Positions 1-11,164 of a DNA stretch of 64,000 nucleotides are shown here, piece after piece. Position 1 is the stretch's first letter. Every line of letters begins with the position of its first letter. Origin of the DNA: Piper betle (lineage: Eukaryota; Streptophyta; Magnoliopsida; Piperales; Piperaceae); contig JAURVB010012656.1 in NCBI GenBank assembly GCA_033002965.1, positions 1 through 64,000 of the forward strand, read 5' to 3'. The notes beneath the pieces are model-generated. The model was given only the letters and a program-made list of their open reading frames with translations, ran no database searches and was not told where the DNA came from. The translations under genes and the position numbers were made by a program.

Positions 1-503
1 AGTTCTAGCAACTTAGCAAGGTATTTCTAATGAATTTATGCATTGCCACCATGCATGTAAGAGTTCTAATGGAAAAGAAACTATGAAGAAGTATGAAATA
101 CTTACACCACAATGGAAAGGCACTGGAGCGGAGGCAAGAAGGAGTGGACTACCTTTCCTCCCTAACCCCCTCCTCCTATATATATATATATGCTTCAATT
201 AGTTCCTCAATTAAATTCTCACATCTATTCATGTATAGGTATTCCCTAGGTTCAACGAGTCCCTTTATTAAATTCTCTTACCCCATCATCCGTTCATGAA
301 TCAGTATTCTCTAGGTTGGGTTCATCTTCCCTAATGCCAGAGTTTGGCCTTACGTCTTCTCTAAGGTTAGGGTTTGGCTTTACGTTGAACCATGACCGGT
401 CTACTTGATAACCAACCATATCCATTCATCGAAAATAATATTTCATAATACTTAGGTACAAGTCTTGAAATAAAAATTTTCACATATTTTCACGGTTCTT
501 ACA
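1..503 (-). mobile_element. Partial long LTR, element-D type
   Basis: Read on the minus strand the LTR begins at 503 with TGTAAGAACCGTG and runs off the left edge. It resembles the LTR of element D (56465-58150): both have a TATATATA promoter stretch beside a CTCCTCC tract (here 167-193) and, upstream of it, repeated blocks containing ATTAAATTCTC and CCTAGGTTCAACGA. It seems to have inserted into the LTR at 504-1556, because that LTR starts abruptly in mid-sequence at 504. The other end and any target duplication lie outside the window. No coding capacity is visible. Confidence 0.6.
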
Positions 504-1556
504 TTTGAGTTCCTCACACCTGGAGAATGTGGAGGTTTACAGGTATTGTTTAGTACAGCGCATGTCCAGACTTGTGGTTCAAAGGGTATTAAAGGCGACT
601 ACCTGAGAGTACTCGGCCTTCGTGCTCAAGGCCAGGAGAAATATGGAGGTTCGGAGAGGGCTTAGGATAAAAGTTTTATGCGAAGTACTGAAAAAGAAGT
701 GCTGAGAGTAGCACAGTACCAGCATAGATCGGGATGCTACCAGGTTTGCAGCCCAGTGGCTCCTCAGTAGTGCCCTTTAGAGTGTTCATGTGGAGTATAT
801 GATGTTTTCTTTCATATGAGAGTTTGCTCTCATACCCAGCTTGTTATAGTTGTTTTATTTTTCAGACTAGTAACAATTGTTACTGACGTGTTTTTATACT
901 ATAATGTGTAGGTAATAATCACGAGTTGAAGGAGCTAGGTTGGACGGAGGAGCATTGTTGTCGGTTGCACACATGTCAATCGATTGAGTGTTTATATTTT
1001 GTTTACGATGCTATTACATTGTGAATGAAGTGGAATGCTAAGACATAGTATGATATGATTTAATGTTATGAGATGATGATAAGATATGATGATGTGACAT
1101 GATCAAATGCTAAGCACGATGACAGAATGTGAAACATGAATAGATTGTGTAGCAGGAGTATGGTGGGTTGATACCCAAGCTTTAGAGCAAGTAAACAGTT
1201 TATCAGATTGTGTGAATGAAGTTGCATGATATATAGATACATGTTTATATATATGTTTATATATAATATTTTGACAGGGTTACCCTAATTGCAATTTTAG
1301 GGAAATTCTATTCGTTTTATTTCAGAATTTTCATCGATTTTGATCGTAATTGTGATAGTGTGTAATTTAGTTTGCATGTCATCCATGTAGTATCATGTTA
1401 GGATTCTGTGCATTCATCCATACATTGTGAGTGGTATCTTCATCTTAAGACGCCGAGATTGGATCCGCATGAGTTAGGTTCGGGTTAGCCGACCTAACCC
1501 CGGCCTGTAACATGCCGGTTCAGTTCACGAGCGTGAACCGGATTTGGGGTGTTACA
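504..1556 (+). mobile_element. 3' part of a long LTR, element-A superfamily
   Basis: The segment matches, in inverse orientation, the LTR at 53761-55995. Shared blocks include the TTTGAGTTCCTCACAC start, the GGCCTTCGTGCTCAAGGCCAGG palindrome region, the CGCCGAGATTGGATCC block and the terminal GGATTTGGGGTGTTACA. The LTR end is the TTACA at 1556. No primer binding site follows, so this is either a solo LTR or a fragment. The missing first half should lie left of the window, beyond the inserted LTR at 1-503. Confidence 0.65.
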
Positions 1557-3052
1557 AATCTCACCGGTGCAATTCCGCCACCAATCTGAAACAAGGGTCC
1601 AGGTGTAAAGACCGTGGAAGCAAAAATTAAAAAAAAATGACGTGAACGCGGTTCGGTAAGGACCTGAACGCGTGTTATATCCAATACCCGGTTAATTCTA
1701 CCTGGTTAATTATTATATTTTATTATTTACCCAGTTACCCGGTTAAATGAAATTCAGGTGTTTTTACATACCCTAGCCATCATTTTATTTTATTTTATGA
1801 AGGACGTCCTCCACCCCAACCTCCATTCGCAATGTCTTCTCCTCTTCCTTACCGGCATGTCTTCTTCCTTGCTTAGGTATTCTTCTTATCTCCCTTTTCT
1901 TAATTTTCTTGCACGCATATGTTCATTTGATAATAAGGTTTATAATCGTGAAGATTAAAGTTTAAAATCGACAAGAAAGATACTAAACACGACTATTGGC
2001 CGATGAGCCCACTGTTTCGGCGAGATGACCATGCACAGGCAAAGTTTTGCCTTGAATCAGTAGCGACGATCATTCCAACGCCGGAAGATGATCCTACTCT
2101 CTTCATCGATTAGTGTAGGCTTGATCTCACATGTGTGGATGCCGGCCTGGGGTGGTAAATGGCCAAAAATAGAGGACGGCGGCAAAAACAGAGGCGACAG
2201 GGGTGGGTGAAGAAATCCAGCTGTCTTGGGTGGCGACGGTCTCAATCTGGCTGGGGAAGGTCGATAGTGGGTCGGGGTGTTAAGGCGACCACCCAATTGA
2301 GGCGGTGACGCTCGCCGGTGGTGGAATCGGTGACGTGAGCATCGCCGCTAAGCAGGCGATGCAGGCGTCGCCGAGGCTGGAAGGCAGCCAGAGTTAGCTA
2401 AGGCGACACCGCAATGGCATGGCAGGCTGGGCAGCGAGGATTGAGGGCGGCCGGAGACGGTTGCCGGAAGTGACTGGAGGGCGACGTTGCCGGGAACAGG
2501 GGATGGCTGCCGGGGAAGAAGAAGAAGAAAATTACCATGGGTGGGAAGCTTGAAAATAATGTTTGACTCGATTTAGAGAATAGGTTATTAAACAATAGTC
2601 GAGTAGAAATCACTCGTGTCTAACCTAAATATCATAATGAAAATAAATAAAGTTTGAAACTTTATAAAGTCGAATAAATTAAAATAATTGTATTAATAAT
2701 ATTTATGAATTAAAATAATACAAATTATTTTAGATAATTTGATTGAATAACTTAATTAATTAAATTGCTGTTAATAATAGTAGTGATTAAAAATTATAAC
2801 CGTCAACTAAATCATCAAGACAGGGGTTAAGTAATTATCACCGCAAAGGAAAATTAAATACTTGTTTATTAGTAATAATTATTTTTATGAACTGTTAAGT
2901 ATTAATTATGATTTAGATAATCAATTTAAAATGTAAAGTAGGACTTAAATGATTATATCACATGAATAATTAATTATCTCACTAGATTTGTTGAGAATTT
3001 AATATTTAATATTTTTGAAGTGTTACATAATATCTTGTCAAAATTTTAATAA

Positions 3053-3053
<1 letters not shown>

Positions 3054-3083
<30 letters not shown>
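3054..3083. repeat. (AT)n microsatellite
   Basis: Uninterrupted AT dinucleotide run inside the D-type LTR. Confidence 0.9.
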
Positions 3084-3085
<2 letters not shown>

Positions 3086-3429
3086 ACATTTAGTTGCATG
3101 CATTTCTACTCGAATAAAATTATACTTATGTAAAATAATATATTCTTGTTTAGATTAGGATCATTGGTCGTAACTGCGAGTTCAAAATATACAAGTCCAT
3201 ATAATCATTTGAAATGTAGTACTTTCCCTTGTTGTCAGCCCTAGTCGTCCTGAGTCATGGATTTTACTCAGTCTGACACGAGGCAGCATCTTTAAAATTA
3301 CTATGTGTGTCCTTATAATTATATAAAATGTTATATTGTCCGTATAATTATTTGAAATGTTGTATTTCCTAAAACTGGTATAACTATATGAAATGTTGTA
3401 TTTTCCTAAACCGGTAGCCTTGTTGGCAC

Positions 3430-3663
3430 TAATCTCAGAATGAGCAAGGAGACCATGATTAATCTCAAAATGAATTGGGAGACAACCTAATCTAAGATTG
3501 AGCTGGGAGATAATTTCTAATCTCAGAATGAGATAGCAGACCATGACTAATCTTAAAATGAATTGGGAGACCACCTAATCTCAGAATGAGCTGGGAGAAA
3601 ATTTCTAATCTCATAATGAACTGGGAGACCATGACTAATCTCAAAATGAATTGGGAGACCACC
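3430..3663 (+). repeat. Tandem repeat inside LTR, about 28-30 bp units
   Basis: About eight imperfect copies of a unit built on TAATCTCAGAATGA..TGGGAGACCA. Two alternating variants, ending CCATGA and CCACC, give a higher-order period of roughly 90 bp. It lies toward the 3' part of the LTR, the same relative place as the seven-copy array in element D's LTR, although the sequences differ. Confidence 0.8.
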
Positions 3664-6534
3664 TGTAAAACCCGTGACTCGAGTCAGAGTTTTACGGGAG
3701 TGAACTAGTCGGTTCAACCGTCGGTTTGAGTCGAGTCAGCTTCATGGACCGCGAGCTGAGTTGAGGCCAGCTGTGAGTTATGAGCGATGAGGGTCATGTA
3801 TGCTCAAGTATACGATGATAACGTCAAAAAGATGATGAAAAATGGGTTATCAAGTATATGGAGGTATGCAGTATTGATTGTTATTTTTATTTGATCGTAG
3901 AATATTTTTAGGGCCGAATGACGAATTAGGACGTGATATAGGTGAGTTTGGGTGGGTTATTAGTTATAGAACATATCATTTGGATGTTGCTGTGTTCGTT
4001 TGATTTTACGGGATTTTTCCCAATTTTTTTGGATTTTTTTAGGATTTATTAGGAGATAGTTATTATTATTGACTCGAGTCGGAGTTGAGTCAAGTTTAAT
4101 TTACAAAAATGCCATCGCACGCCCCTTCATCTTTCCCGACCCTTCTTCACCCAAACCCTCGCCGCCCACTTCGTTCGTCGTCGCCACCGCCGTCGACTGT
4201 CGCCCCGCCACCGGAACCAACCGTCCGTCGTCCCCTCGCCGTCGCCGTGCCGCCCCGACCGACCCCGGCCACCGATCGCCTGCCGGCGCACCGCCGCAAT
4301 GCCGCGAAGCCGCCTCGGCCGTCGCCACTCCGAGCCTGATTTCGCCGCCGTCCGGGCCGCGCCGCCGCCGCTGTGACCCCGACGACCACCCTCTCGCCGT
4401 CGCCGACATTTCCCCCATCATCCCGACCGCCGTCGAGGCCGGCCGCAGCCCCGATCGGAGCACGCCGCCACCGCCGCCCGTTTTCAACGCCGCCGCCGAC
4501 GGCCATCGCCGCCCCGGCTGCTCTGTTTGACACCACCATTGGACCAAGCTCGTCGAGCTGGTGCCGATAGACCCCCTGATTGCCCCGTCCCAAATCATCG
4601 CCGGAAAACCGCTAGCACCGCCGGAAAACCGCCAACACTCGCCGGAAAACCACCGGAACCGCCGGAAAATTGGATTCGTGGGAAATTCGTCGGATCATCT
4701 GCCGAACGCACCCGGTCCAATCTGATCGGACTTCGGACGCCGCTAGGTGCCGAATTCGAGTTTCGAGCCACGAAACGGAAACCCTAACCGTCGCCGATTT
4801 TCGACGACGCGAGGTATAATTTATTTTAACTTAATTATTTGAAAGTATTGTTTATTAGAATTGCATGCTAGGATTGGTGAATTGTGTGTTATAATAATAT
4901 ATATAAATGTAGATTTGATTAAGGATAAAATATGAAATTTGTTTGATTGAGTGGTGTTAAAAAATGGAGACTAAGAAACTAATTAGGGTAACTAGGTAAT
5001 GATCATGATCTAATGCAAACTAGCCTAAGTAGACTTGCTAGAATTGATTGCTAGAATTGATATAGGTTGATGTGTGATGGTTGATGCGTGATTGTGTTGA
5101 TTGTGTGTGCATGCTATAGGATGTGTGATTCATCATGCGGGCGTTAGTTTTTAGCCTGATTGTGTAGGTACGGTGTAGGAGCTCGCCGCCTAGGCGCGTG
5201 GACCCGTTTGGAGCTTCTACCAGGTCCGTTTAGGACTCGTTCTCTGTTTTACGCTACTCTATTGTATATTTGATTTATCATGTGCAGGACGAGTTAAGTG
5301 GTGCTTTATCGAATCCCACTTAACTCGGGCCATTTAGCCAACAGTTTCCTTTTGGATTAATAACCCTCGAGGATGAGATCCCTCGAGTTTGTTTTCGAAC
5401 TTCAGATCCAGATCAACGTTGCCTTCGGGCCTATTGTATAAATCCCAACCCAGGCCTATATATGTATAGTTTTCGCGTTTTCGGTGAGAGATGGGATGAG
5501 GGTTACTTGCGGCCACGTCTTCAGATAGGGCGTGTGCCCGGATGAGCGGGCTCTGGAGCTGGGGAGAACCCACTTCGTTCCCGAAGGATCCGTACAACTC
5601 CACCTTTGAGTTCCTCAAACCCGGAGAAGTGTGGAGGTTTACGAGTACTGCAATGCAGCGCATGTCTAGACTTGTGGTTCAAAGGGTACTGAAGGCGACT
5701 GCCTGAGAGTGCTCGGCCTTTGTGCTCAAGGCCAGGAGTAATATGGAAGGTGCAGAGGGCGGTAAGGAATGAGATTTGACACGAGAAGCGATAGAGAAAT
5801 GGCCAAGGTATGAGAATGAGAAAGATAGGGGGACGCTGTCGACCCGAGGGCGACGGCCCGACGGCGACGGCTCCCGTATGTGCCCTGATGAGAGTTCTTG
5901 AGGAAGTATATGGTTTTGATTCAACAGGAGAGTTTGCTCTCCTGTGCCAGATTGATATTAGTTATTTTCCGGGCCGGTAAAACTCGTTACTAACGGTTTT
6001 TCTATATATATGTAGGTGAGGAATGCGAGCGATGAAAGCTGTCGGGACTGCGGAGGAGCAGCACGGAACCGCGCACACATGTACTTGCCGCGTGTAACGT
6101 ATGTATAATGATGGTGTGTTATTGTTATGTAAATGATAATTTTGATGTGTTTGCTTGAATGAATTACTTGTTATGAAATGAACTGATAAATATGAATGAG
6201 TAGGGAGCCTTGGAGTTCAGACTCGGCTCGTGTAAAAACGAATGAGATAATGATTTAATGTCATGGTAGATTATTATGTGTTATCGTATTTTCATAAAAT
6301 ATATATATTTATTTGTTCTTGTTGTTTGCTATTTGCTTGTACATCATAGCATGCATGTAGGATCGCGTTAGAACCCAATCGTTCTCATTCATGCATCTCA
6401 TATTTGCATCTCCATCTTGAGACGCCGAGAGTAGATCCGGGTCGGCTTAACTGAATCTAGTAGATTAACGAACGGTTCGGTCGCCGGTGACATTTCTGGG
6501 TCGGTTCACGGGTGAGCCGAAACAGGGTGTTACA
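3664..6534 (+). repeat. 5' LTR of element A (2871 bp)
   Basis: Starts TGTAAAACCCGTGACTCGAG and ends GGGTGTTACA, directly followed by a primer binding site. Three zones are visible: AT-rich U3 (3664-4090), a GC-rich block of about 0.7 kb (4100-4800) and an AT-rich 3' part. The GC-rich block produces proline/arginine-rich open frames on both strands, with no conserved domain; these are best read as composition artefacts. A splice-donor-like GAG|GTATAA lies at 4811-4819, at the edge of the GC block. Full-length relatives: solo LTR 35818-38700 and partial copies 11165-13438 and 53761-55995. Confidence 0.92.
4595..4680 (+). repeat. GCCGGAAAACC short tandem repeats in LTR
   Basis: Four or five imperfect copies of the core GCCGGAAAACC spaced 12-21 bp apart. 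Inverse equivalents occur at the same LTR position in the solo LTR (about 37718-37800) and in the LTR at 53761-55995 (about 55760-55850). Confidence 0.8.
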
Positions 6535-6538
6535 GCAG

Positions 6539-6551
6539 TGGTATCAGAGCC
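6539..6551 (+). promoter_or_regulatory. Primer binding site, initiator tRNA-Met type
   Basis: TGGTATCAGAGCC begins five bases after the 5' LTR and is complementary to the 3' end of plant initiator tRNA-Met. It would prime minus-strand DNA synthesis. A second TGGTATCAGAGC is present at 6584-6595; it forms the right arm of a perfect 11-bp hairpin (6569-6579 with 6584-6594, loop GTTG). Confidence 0.9.
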
Positions 6552-6764
6552 AACTCTTGGCATATGTTCTCTGATACCAGTTGTGGTATCAGAGCTAATC
6601 CTTGGTTGATTAAGATGGTAGATGCATTACAGGTTACATGTGTGCCGAAGCTGCTCCGAGCTGTACCGACAGGTATTTTTTGTCTTTATGTTTTTGTTCA
6701 CAGATTTTCTTACCTAACAGTGGTGTGACAGGGTGAGTAGATTAGAGTAGGGTACACAAACAGG

Positions 6765-8080
6765 ATGGTGACACAGACCCGTCGGATGCAGATCAGGACC
6801 CCATCGCCTTCAGCAGTCAAACAGGATGAGTCCTGACCAAGGTCACCGCTGCAACTGGGAGCTACCCCCGTAACAGCTCCTCTGGTTGCCCCACTTCAGG
6901 CAAGGATGAGACAGCACGCCGGTGGACCTGCAATAGTAGGTAGCGGGCAAACCGTAGGGGGAGTGGAGCAGTTGGAGGTGACAGTATACCAGCTGGTACG
7001 GGATCACAGATTCCTCGTTATGAGCAAGCAGAGGGATCAAACAGATCTGTAGGCTTGAGGAGTTTTGAACTGAGGCAATATGAGAAGTTTGTGAAGAATG
7101 GCAGACGACCTTTCTTTGGGAAGCTGGATGCGGAGGAGGCATTCCTATGGATATCGTCGGCCATAGGAGTGTTTGATAGTATGGCATGCCCCGTAGAACA
7201 CAAAGTGCGCGTCGTCATAGGACCATTCCAAGACGAAGCGAGGATATGGTGGAGTTCGGTGCAGAATTCTGTATTTGCTCATTGTCAGCCTCAAGACATC
7301 ACTTGGGAGGAATTCAGAGTGGAGTTCGATGGAAAGTATTTTCCACCAGATGTTAGGAGAAGGAAGGAACGAGAGTTCCAGATGTTGAGGCAAGGGCCTA
7401 TGACAGTAGTACAGTATGAGACGAGGTTTAGAGCGTTGGAGAGATTTGCACCAGATTTGGTTCCAACCGAAGGAAGAAGAATAGAGCACTTCTATGAAGG
7501 CCTCCATCATGAGATTCGGATGGCATACTTGGATAGGAAGTTTACTACCCTCGGTGACGTAGTGAGAGCTGCAGGTGAAGCAGAGCGGGTGATAGCTACA
7601 CGACCACGTCGAGATGTCGACCAGAGGCAGCAACATCCGAGGCCATATCAGCCAGAGCAGGGGCACAGCAGAGACGACGTGTAGATGCGCCAGTAGCCAT
7701 GAGAGCCATGGATGGCCAGGTACAGGGCAGCTAAGCCCCATTCTGTCAGAGTTGCCAACGCCATCATTGGGGAGAGTGCAGAGCAAGCAGAAATGTATGC
7801 TACAACTGTGGTCAGCCAGGGCACCGAGCCGCAGAGTGCAGAGTAGGCACTAGGGTTTGTTACAACTGTGGTCAGCCAGGATACAGGGCCGCAGAGTGCA
7901 GAGGAGGCACTAGGGCCTATTACAGTTGCGGTCAACTGGGACATAGGGCTGCAACGTGTCCGACTAGTCAGAGCCAGCAGTTGACACTCCCAGCGCCTCA
8001 GCAGAGACTTGCACTTCCAGCTCCCAACAGCAGTCACAGTAGAGTGGACCAGGGAAACAACCGAGTATAGAAGAGATTCC
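6765..8080 (+). pseudogene. Gag pseudogene of element A, three tandem zinc knuckles
   Basis: The likely start ATG at 6765 opens a frame that hits a stop within about 25 codons. The retrotransposon gag domain is clear in the open stretch 7055-7684 (WWSSV motif, F-GKYFP, RFRALERFAPD). After a frame break come three 22-residue zinc-knuckle copies (about 7803-7970) repeated every 66 bp. The first keeps C-x2-C-x4-H-x4-C; in the second the His is Tyr; in the third the first Cys is Tyr. The protease that should follow is absent: the sequence moves from just after the knuckles to the region that precedes RT. It is non-functional as read here. Confidence 0.88.
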
Positions 8081-8084
8081 AGTG

Positions 8085-10790
8085 GTCGGCGAATTTACAG
8101 ATGTATTTCCTGAGGAGATTACTAGATTGCCGCCAGACAGAGAGTGGATCTTGCCATCGAGTTGATGCCTGGCACAGCCTCAATTTCGAGAGCTCCATAT
8201 AGGATGGCACCTCTAGAGCTCAAGGAACTGAAGGAACAGCTACAGACACTGTTGGACCAAGGATTCATCAGACCGAGCGTTTCCCTTGGGGCGCACCGGT
8301 GTTATTTGTGAGGAAGAAGGATGGAAGCATGCAGTTATGCATAGATTACAGGATGCTAAACCATGCAACGGTTAAGAACAGATACCCTCTTCCTCGTATT
8401 GATGATTTATTTGACCAGTTGAGCTTAGCAGTCGTCTTTTCGAAGATTGATTTGAGATCAGGATACTACCAACTGAGGATTAGAGCAGAAGACATCCCGA
8501 AGACTGCGTTCAGGACGAGATATGGACACTACGAGTTTCTGGTCATGCCGTTTGGATTGACCAATGCTTCAGCAACATTTATGGACTTGATGAACAGAGT
8601 GTTCAATCAGTACTTGGACCAGTTTGTGATCGTCTTTGTGGATGATATACTGGTATATTCTTCATCCAGGGAAGAACATGCGCAACACCTGAGGATTGTG
8701 TTGCAAACACTGAGAGAGCATTGGTTGTATGGGAAATTTTCGAAGTGCAGTTTATGGTTGTCAGAAGGTGAATTTTCTTGGCCACATCATCTCAGCATTA
8801 GGCATCTCAGTGGATCCAGCTAAGATAAAGGCAGTAGTGCAGTGGGAACAGCTGAAGACACCTACGGAGGTTCGGAGTTTTCAGGGATTGGCTTAAGTTG
8901 TGTTTTGATGCAGAAGGAATAAGGTTATTGCTTATGCATCTCGTCAGCTCAAGGTGTATGAGCGTAACTATCCTACTCATGACCTAGAGCTCGCTGCAGT
9001 CATATTCGCTCTCAGAATATGGAGGCACTATCTATATGGAACATCTTTCAGACTTCTAACTGATCACCAGAGTCTGAAATATATCTTCACACAGAAATAT
9101 CTGAATAGCAGACAGAGGAGATGGTTGAAGATGCTAGCTGATTACGAGGTCGACATAGCATACCATGAGGGCAAAGCGAATGTGGTAGCCGATGCATTGA
9201 GCAGAAGCCAGGATTCTTGTACACCACAGGCTTAGCACCATTGTCAGTGACCAAGTACACTACAAGCCAGAGACAGTTAGTTGGGATGATGGCACGACTT
9301 ACGATTCAGCCAAGCGTGCTTGAGCAAATTCGGATTGCACAGGAGGCAGATTCGCAGTTGAAGCAATGGTTGGAACATGGAACACATTAGGAATTGGCGA
9401 GGGATACAGACGGATTAGTCAAATTGAGAGGCCGACTATTCATGCCTAATGTTCCAGAGTATCTCGGACTTCGAAGTACTATTCTTCACGAAGCTCACAC
9501 GTCGAGATGCTCAGTATACCCAGGTGGAGTGAAGATGTACCACAATGTCCGACGAACCTATTGGTGGCCAAGAATGAAGAGAGTATACGATACAGTGGCT
9601 AGATGTTTGGTATGCCAGCAAGTGAAAGCCGAGCACGTACGTCCAGGTGGAATGCTATAACCATTGGAAACCCCATAGTGGAAGTGGGAGAGTATAGCTT
9701 ACGACTTTGTAGTTGGTTTACCTAAGACCCGCCAACAAAAGGATGTGATATGGGTCATAGTCGATCGACTTACAAAGAGCGTACACTTCATACCGATCAG
9801 GATGGATTACCCACTGACCACATTGGCTACGCTGTACAGAGATCAGATAGTCAGGTTACACGGCGTACCACGGGAGATCATATCAGACAGGGATCCGAGG
9901 TTCACATCGCGATTTTGGAAGGCTTTTCAGGCAGCTATGGGCACAGAATCGAGATTCAGCACAGCTTTCCATCCTCAAACAGACGGACAGACTGGAAAGA
10001 ACCATACAGACCCTGGAAGACTTGCTTCGTGCATGTATCCTGGATTTCGGAGGGAGTTGGGAAGAACACCTACCTCTGGTGGAATTCTCCTACAACAACA
10101 GCTATCAGGCCACGATTGGAATGACACCGTTCGAAGCACTGTACGGCAGACCATGCAGATCCCCAGTGTGTTGGGTGCAGGGCAGCGAACCAGTGGTAGT
10201 TGGGCCAGAAATGATCCAGCAGACACAAGAAGTGGTAATGAGGATTAGAAGAAGAATGAGGTCAGCTCAAGATAGACAAAAGAGTTACGCAGATCAGCGC
10301 AGACGTGAGGTTCATTTCGCGTTAGGAGATCACGTTCTCCTGAAGGTCTCTCCGACTAAGGGAAACACGAGATTCGGGACGCGAGGGAAACTCAGTCTGC
10401 GCTATATTGGACCCTTTGACGTGATTGAGCGCATTGGACCAGTGGCATATAGGCTAGCATTGCCTCCTCACCTATCAGCCGTGCATGATGTCTTCCACGT
10501 GTCAATGTTGAAGAAGTATCACCCTGACAACTCTCATGTTGTCAGCTTCAAAGAGGTAGAGCTGCAACCGGACCTGACGTACCCAGAGGATGCAGTCCAA
10601 ATCGTGGACCGAAGAGTGAAGATTCTCCGAAGAAAGGAAGTTCCCCTAGTACGAGTGCAATGGACCCGATGAGGAGTTGAAGAAGCTACGTGGGAACGAG
10701 AAGATGAGATGAGGAAGCGATACCTGGAGTTGTTCGAGCAACCAACTTCACAACCAGGTACTATGCCAACATGTACATTTAGATGAGGAA
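8085..10790 (+). pseudogene. Pol pseudogene of element A (RT, RNase H, integrase, chromodomain-like tail)
   Basis: RT is well kept in 8299-8770, with the [13 protein letters not shown] block and the FVDDILVYS catalytic motif at about 8635-8661. A frameshift follows near 8770. A deletion near 8890-8905 removes the connection between RT and RNase H. RNase H resumes at 8954-9235 ([30 protein letters not shown]). Integrase is split: zinc-binding part 9394-9660, catalytic core from 9745 with a frame break near 9995, C-terminal part 10022-10672 including [11 protein letters not shown]. The chromodomain-like tail has a stop at about 10671 and continues to near 10785. Protease is missing. Not translatable as one protein. 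Confidence 0.9.
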
Positions 10791-10814
10791 CATGGTTGAA
10801 ACTTCCTTGGTTAA

Positions 10815-10850
10815 AATTTCGAGGACAAAATTTTTCTAAGGAGGGAAGGT
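10815..10850 (+). promoter_or_regulatory. Pre-PPT hairpin and polypurine tract of element A
   Basis: AATTTCGAGGACAAAATT (10815-10832) is an imperfect inverted repeat, followed by the purine tract AAGGAGGGAAGGT that directly abuts the 3' LTR. The tract would prime plus-strand synthesis. The same arrangement occurs before the LTRs of element D and of the TRIMs. Confidence 0.85.
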
Positions 10851-11164
10851 TGTAAACCCGTGACTCGAGTCAGAGTTTTACGGGAGTGAACCAGTCGGTT
10901 CAACCGTCGGTTCGAGTCGAGTCAGCTTCATGGACCGCGAGCTGAGTTGAGGCCAGCTGTGAGTTATGAGCGATGAGGGTCATGTATGCTCAAGTATACG
11001 ATGATAATGTCAAAAAGATGATGAAAAATGGGTTATCAAGTATATGGAGGTATGCACTATTGATTGTTATTTTTATTTGATCGTAGAATATTTTTAGGCC
11101 GAATGACGAATTAGGGCGTGATATAGGTGAGTTTGGGTGGGTTATTAGTTATAGAACATATCAT
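10851..11164 (+). repeat. Truncated 3' LTR of element A
   Basis: The first 314 bp match the 5' LTR from its first base to the ACATATCAT at 11156-11164, where homology stops abruptly. The remaining 2.5 kb is missing and an inverted related LTR begins at the next base. Confidence 0.92.

Larger units (their letters stand above)
1604..3663 (+). mobile_element. 5' part of a long LTR, element-D type
   Basis: It begins TGTAAAGACCGTGGAAG, close to the D LTR start (TGTAAAGACCCGG), followed by the same ACCCGGTTA/ACCTGGTTAA motif cluster. A GC-rich block at about 2050-2540 gives short proline- and glycine-rich reading frames on both strands; I do not regard them as genes. The region 2560-3180 is AT-rich, and a short tandem array fills 3430-3663. 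The LTR stops where element A begins at 3664, so A appears to have inserted into it. The continuation was not found on the other side, because A's own right end is truncated. Confidence 0.5.
3664..11164 (+). mobile_element. Element A: defective Tekay/Del-type Ty3-gypsy chromovirus
   Basis: Order on the plus strand: 5' LTR (3664-6534), primer binding site, gag with zinc knuckles, RT, RNase H, integrase, chromodomain-like tail, polypurine tract and a truncated 3' LTR (10851-11164). Domain order, initiator-Met-type primer site, very long LTRs and a C-terminal chromodomain region place it with the Tekay/Del chromoviruses. The coding region has stops, frameshifts and a missing protease. Over the 314 bp they share, the two LTRs differ by about five substitutions and two single-base indels. 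The five bases before the 5' LTR are CCACC, but the matching right flank is lost. Confidence 0.9.

Noticed and set aside
4069..4787. Several overlapping proline/arginine-rich open frames on both strands in the GC-rich LTR block
   Set aside because: Open on both strands because of GC-rich composition, no domain, and not conserved as protein between LTR copies.
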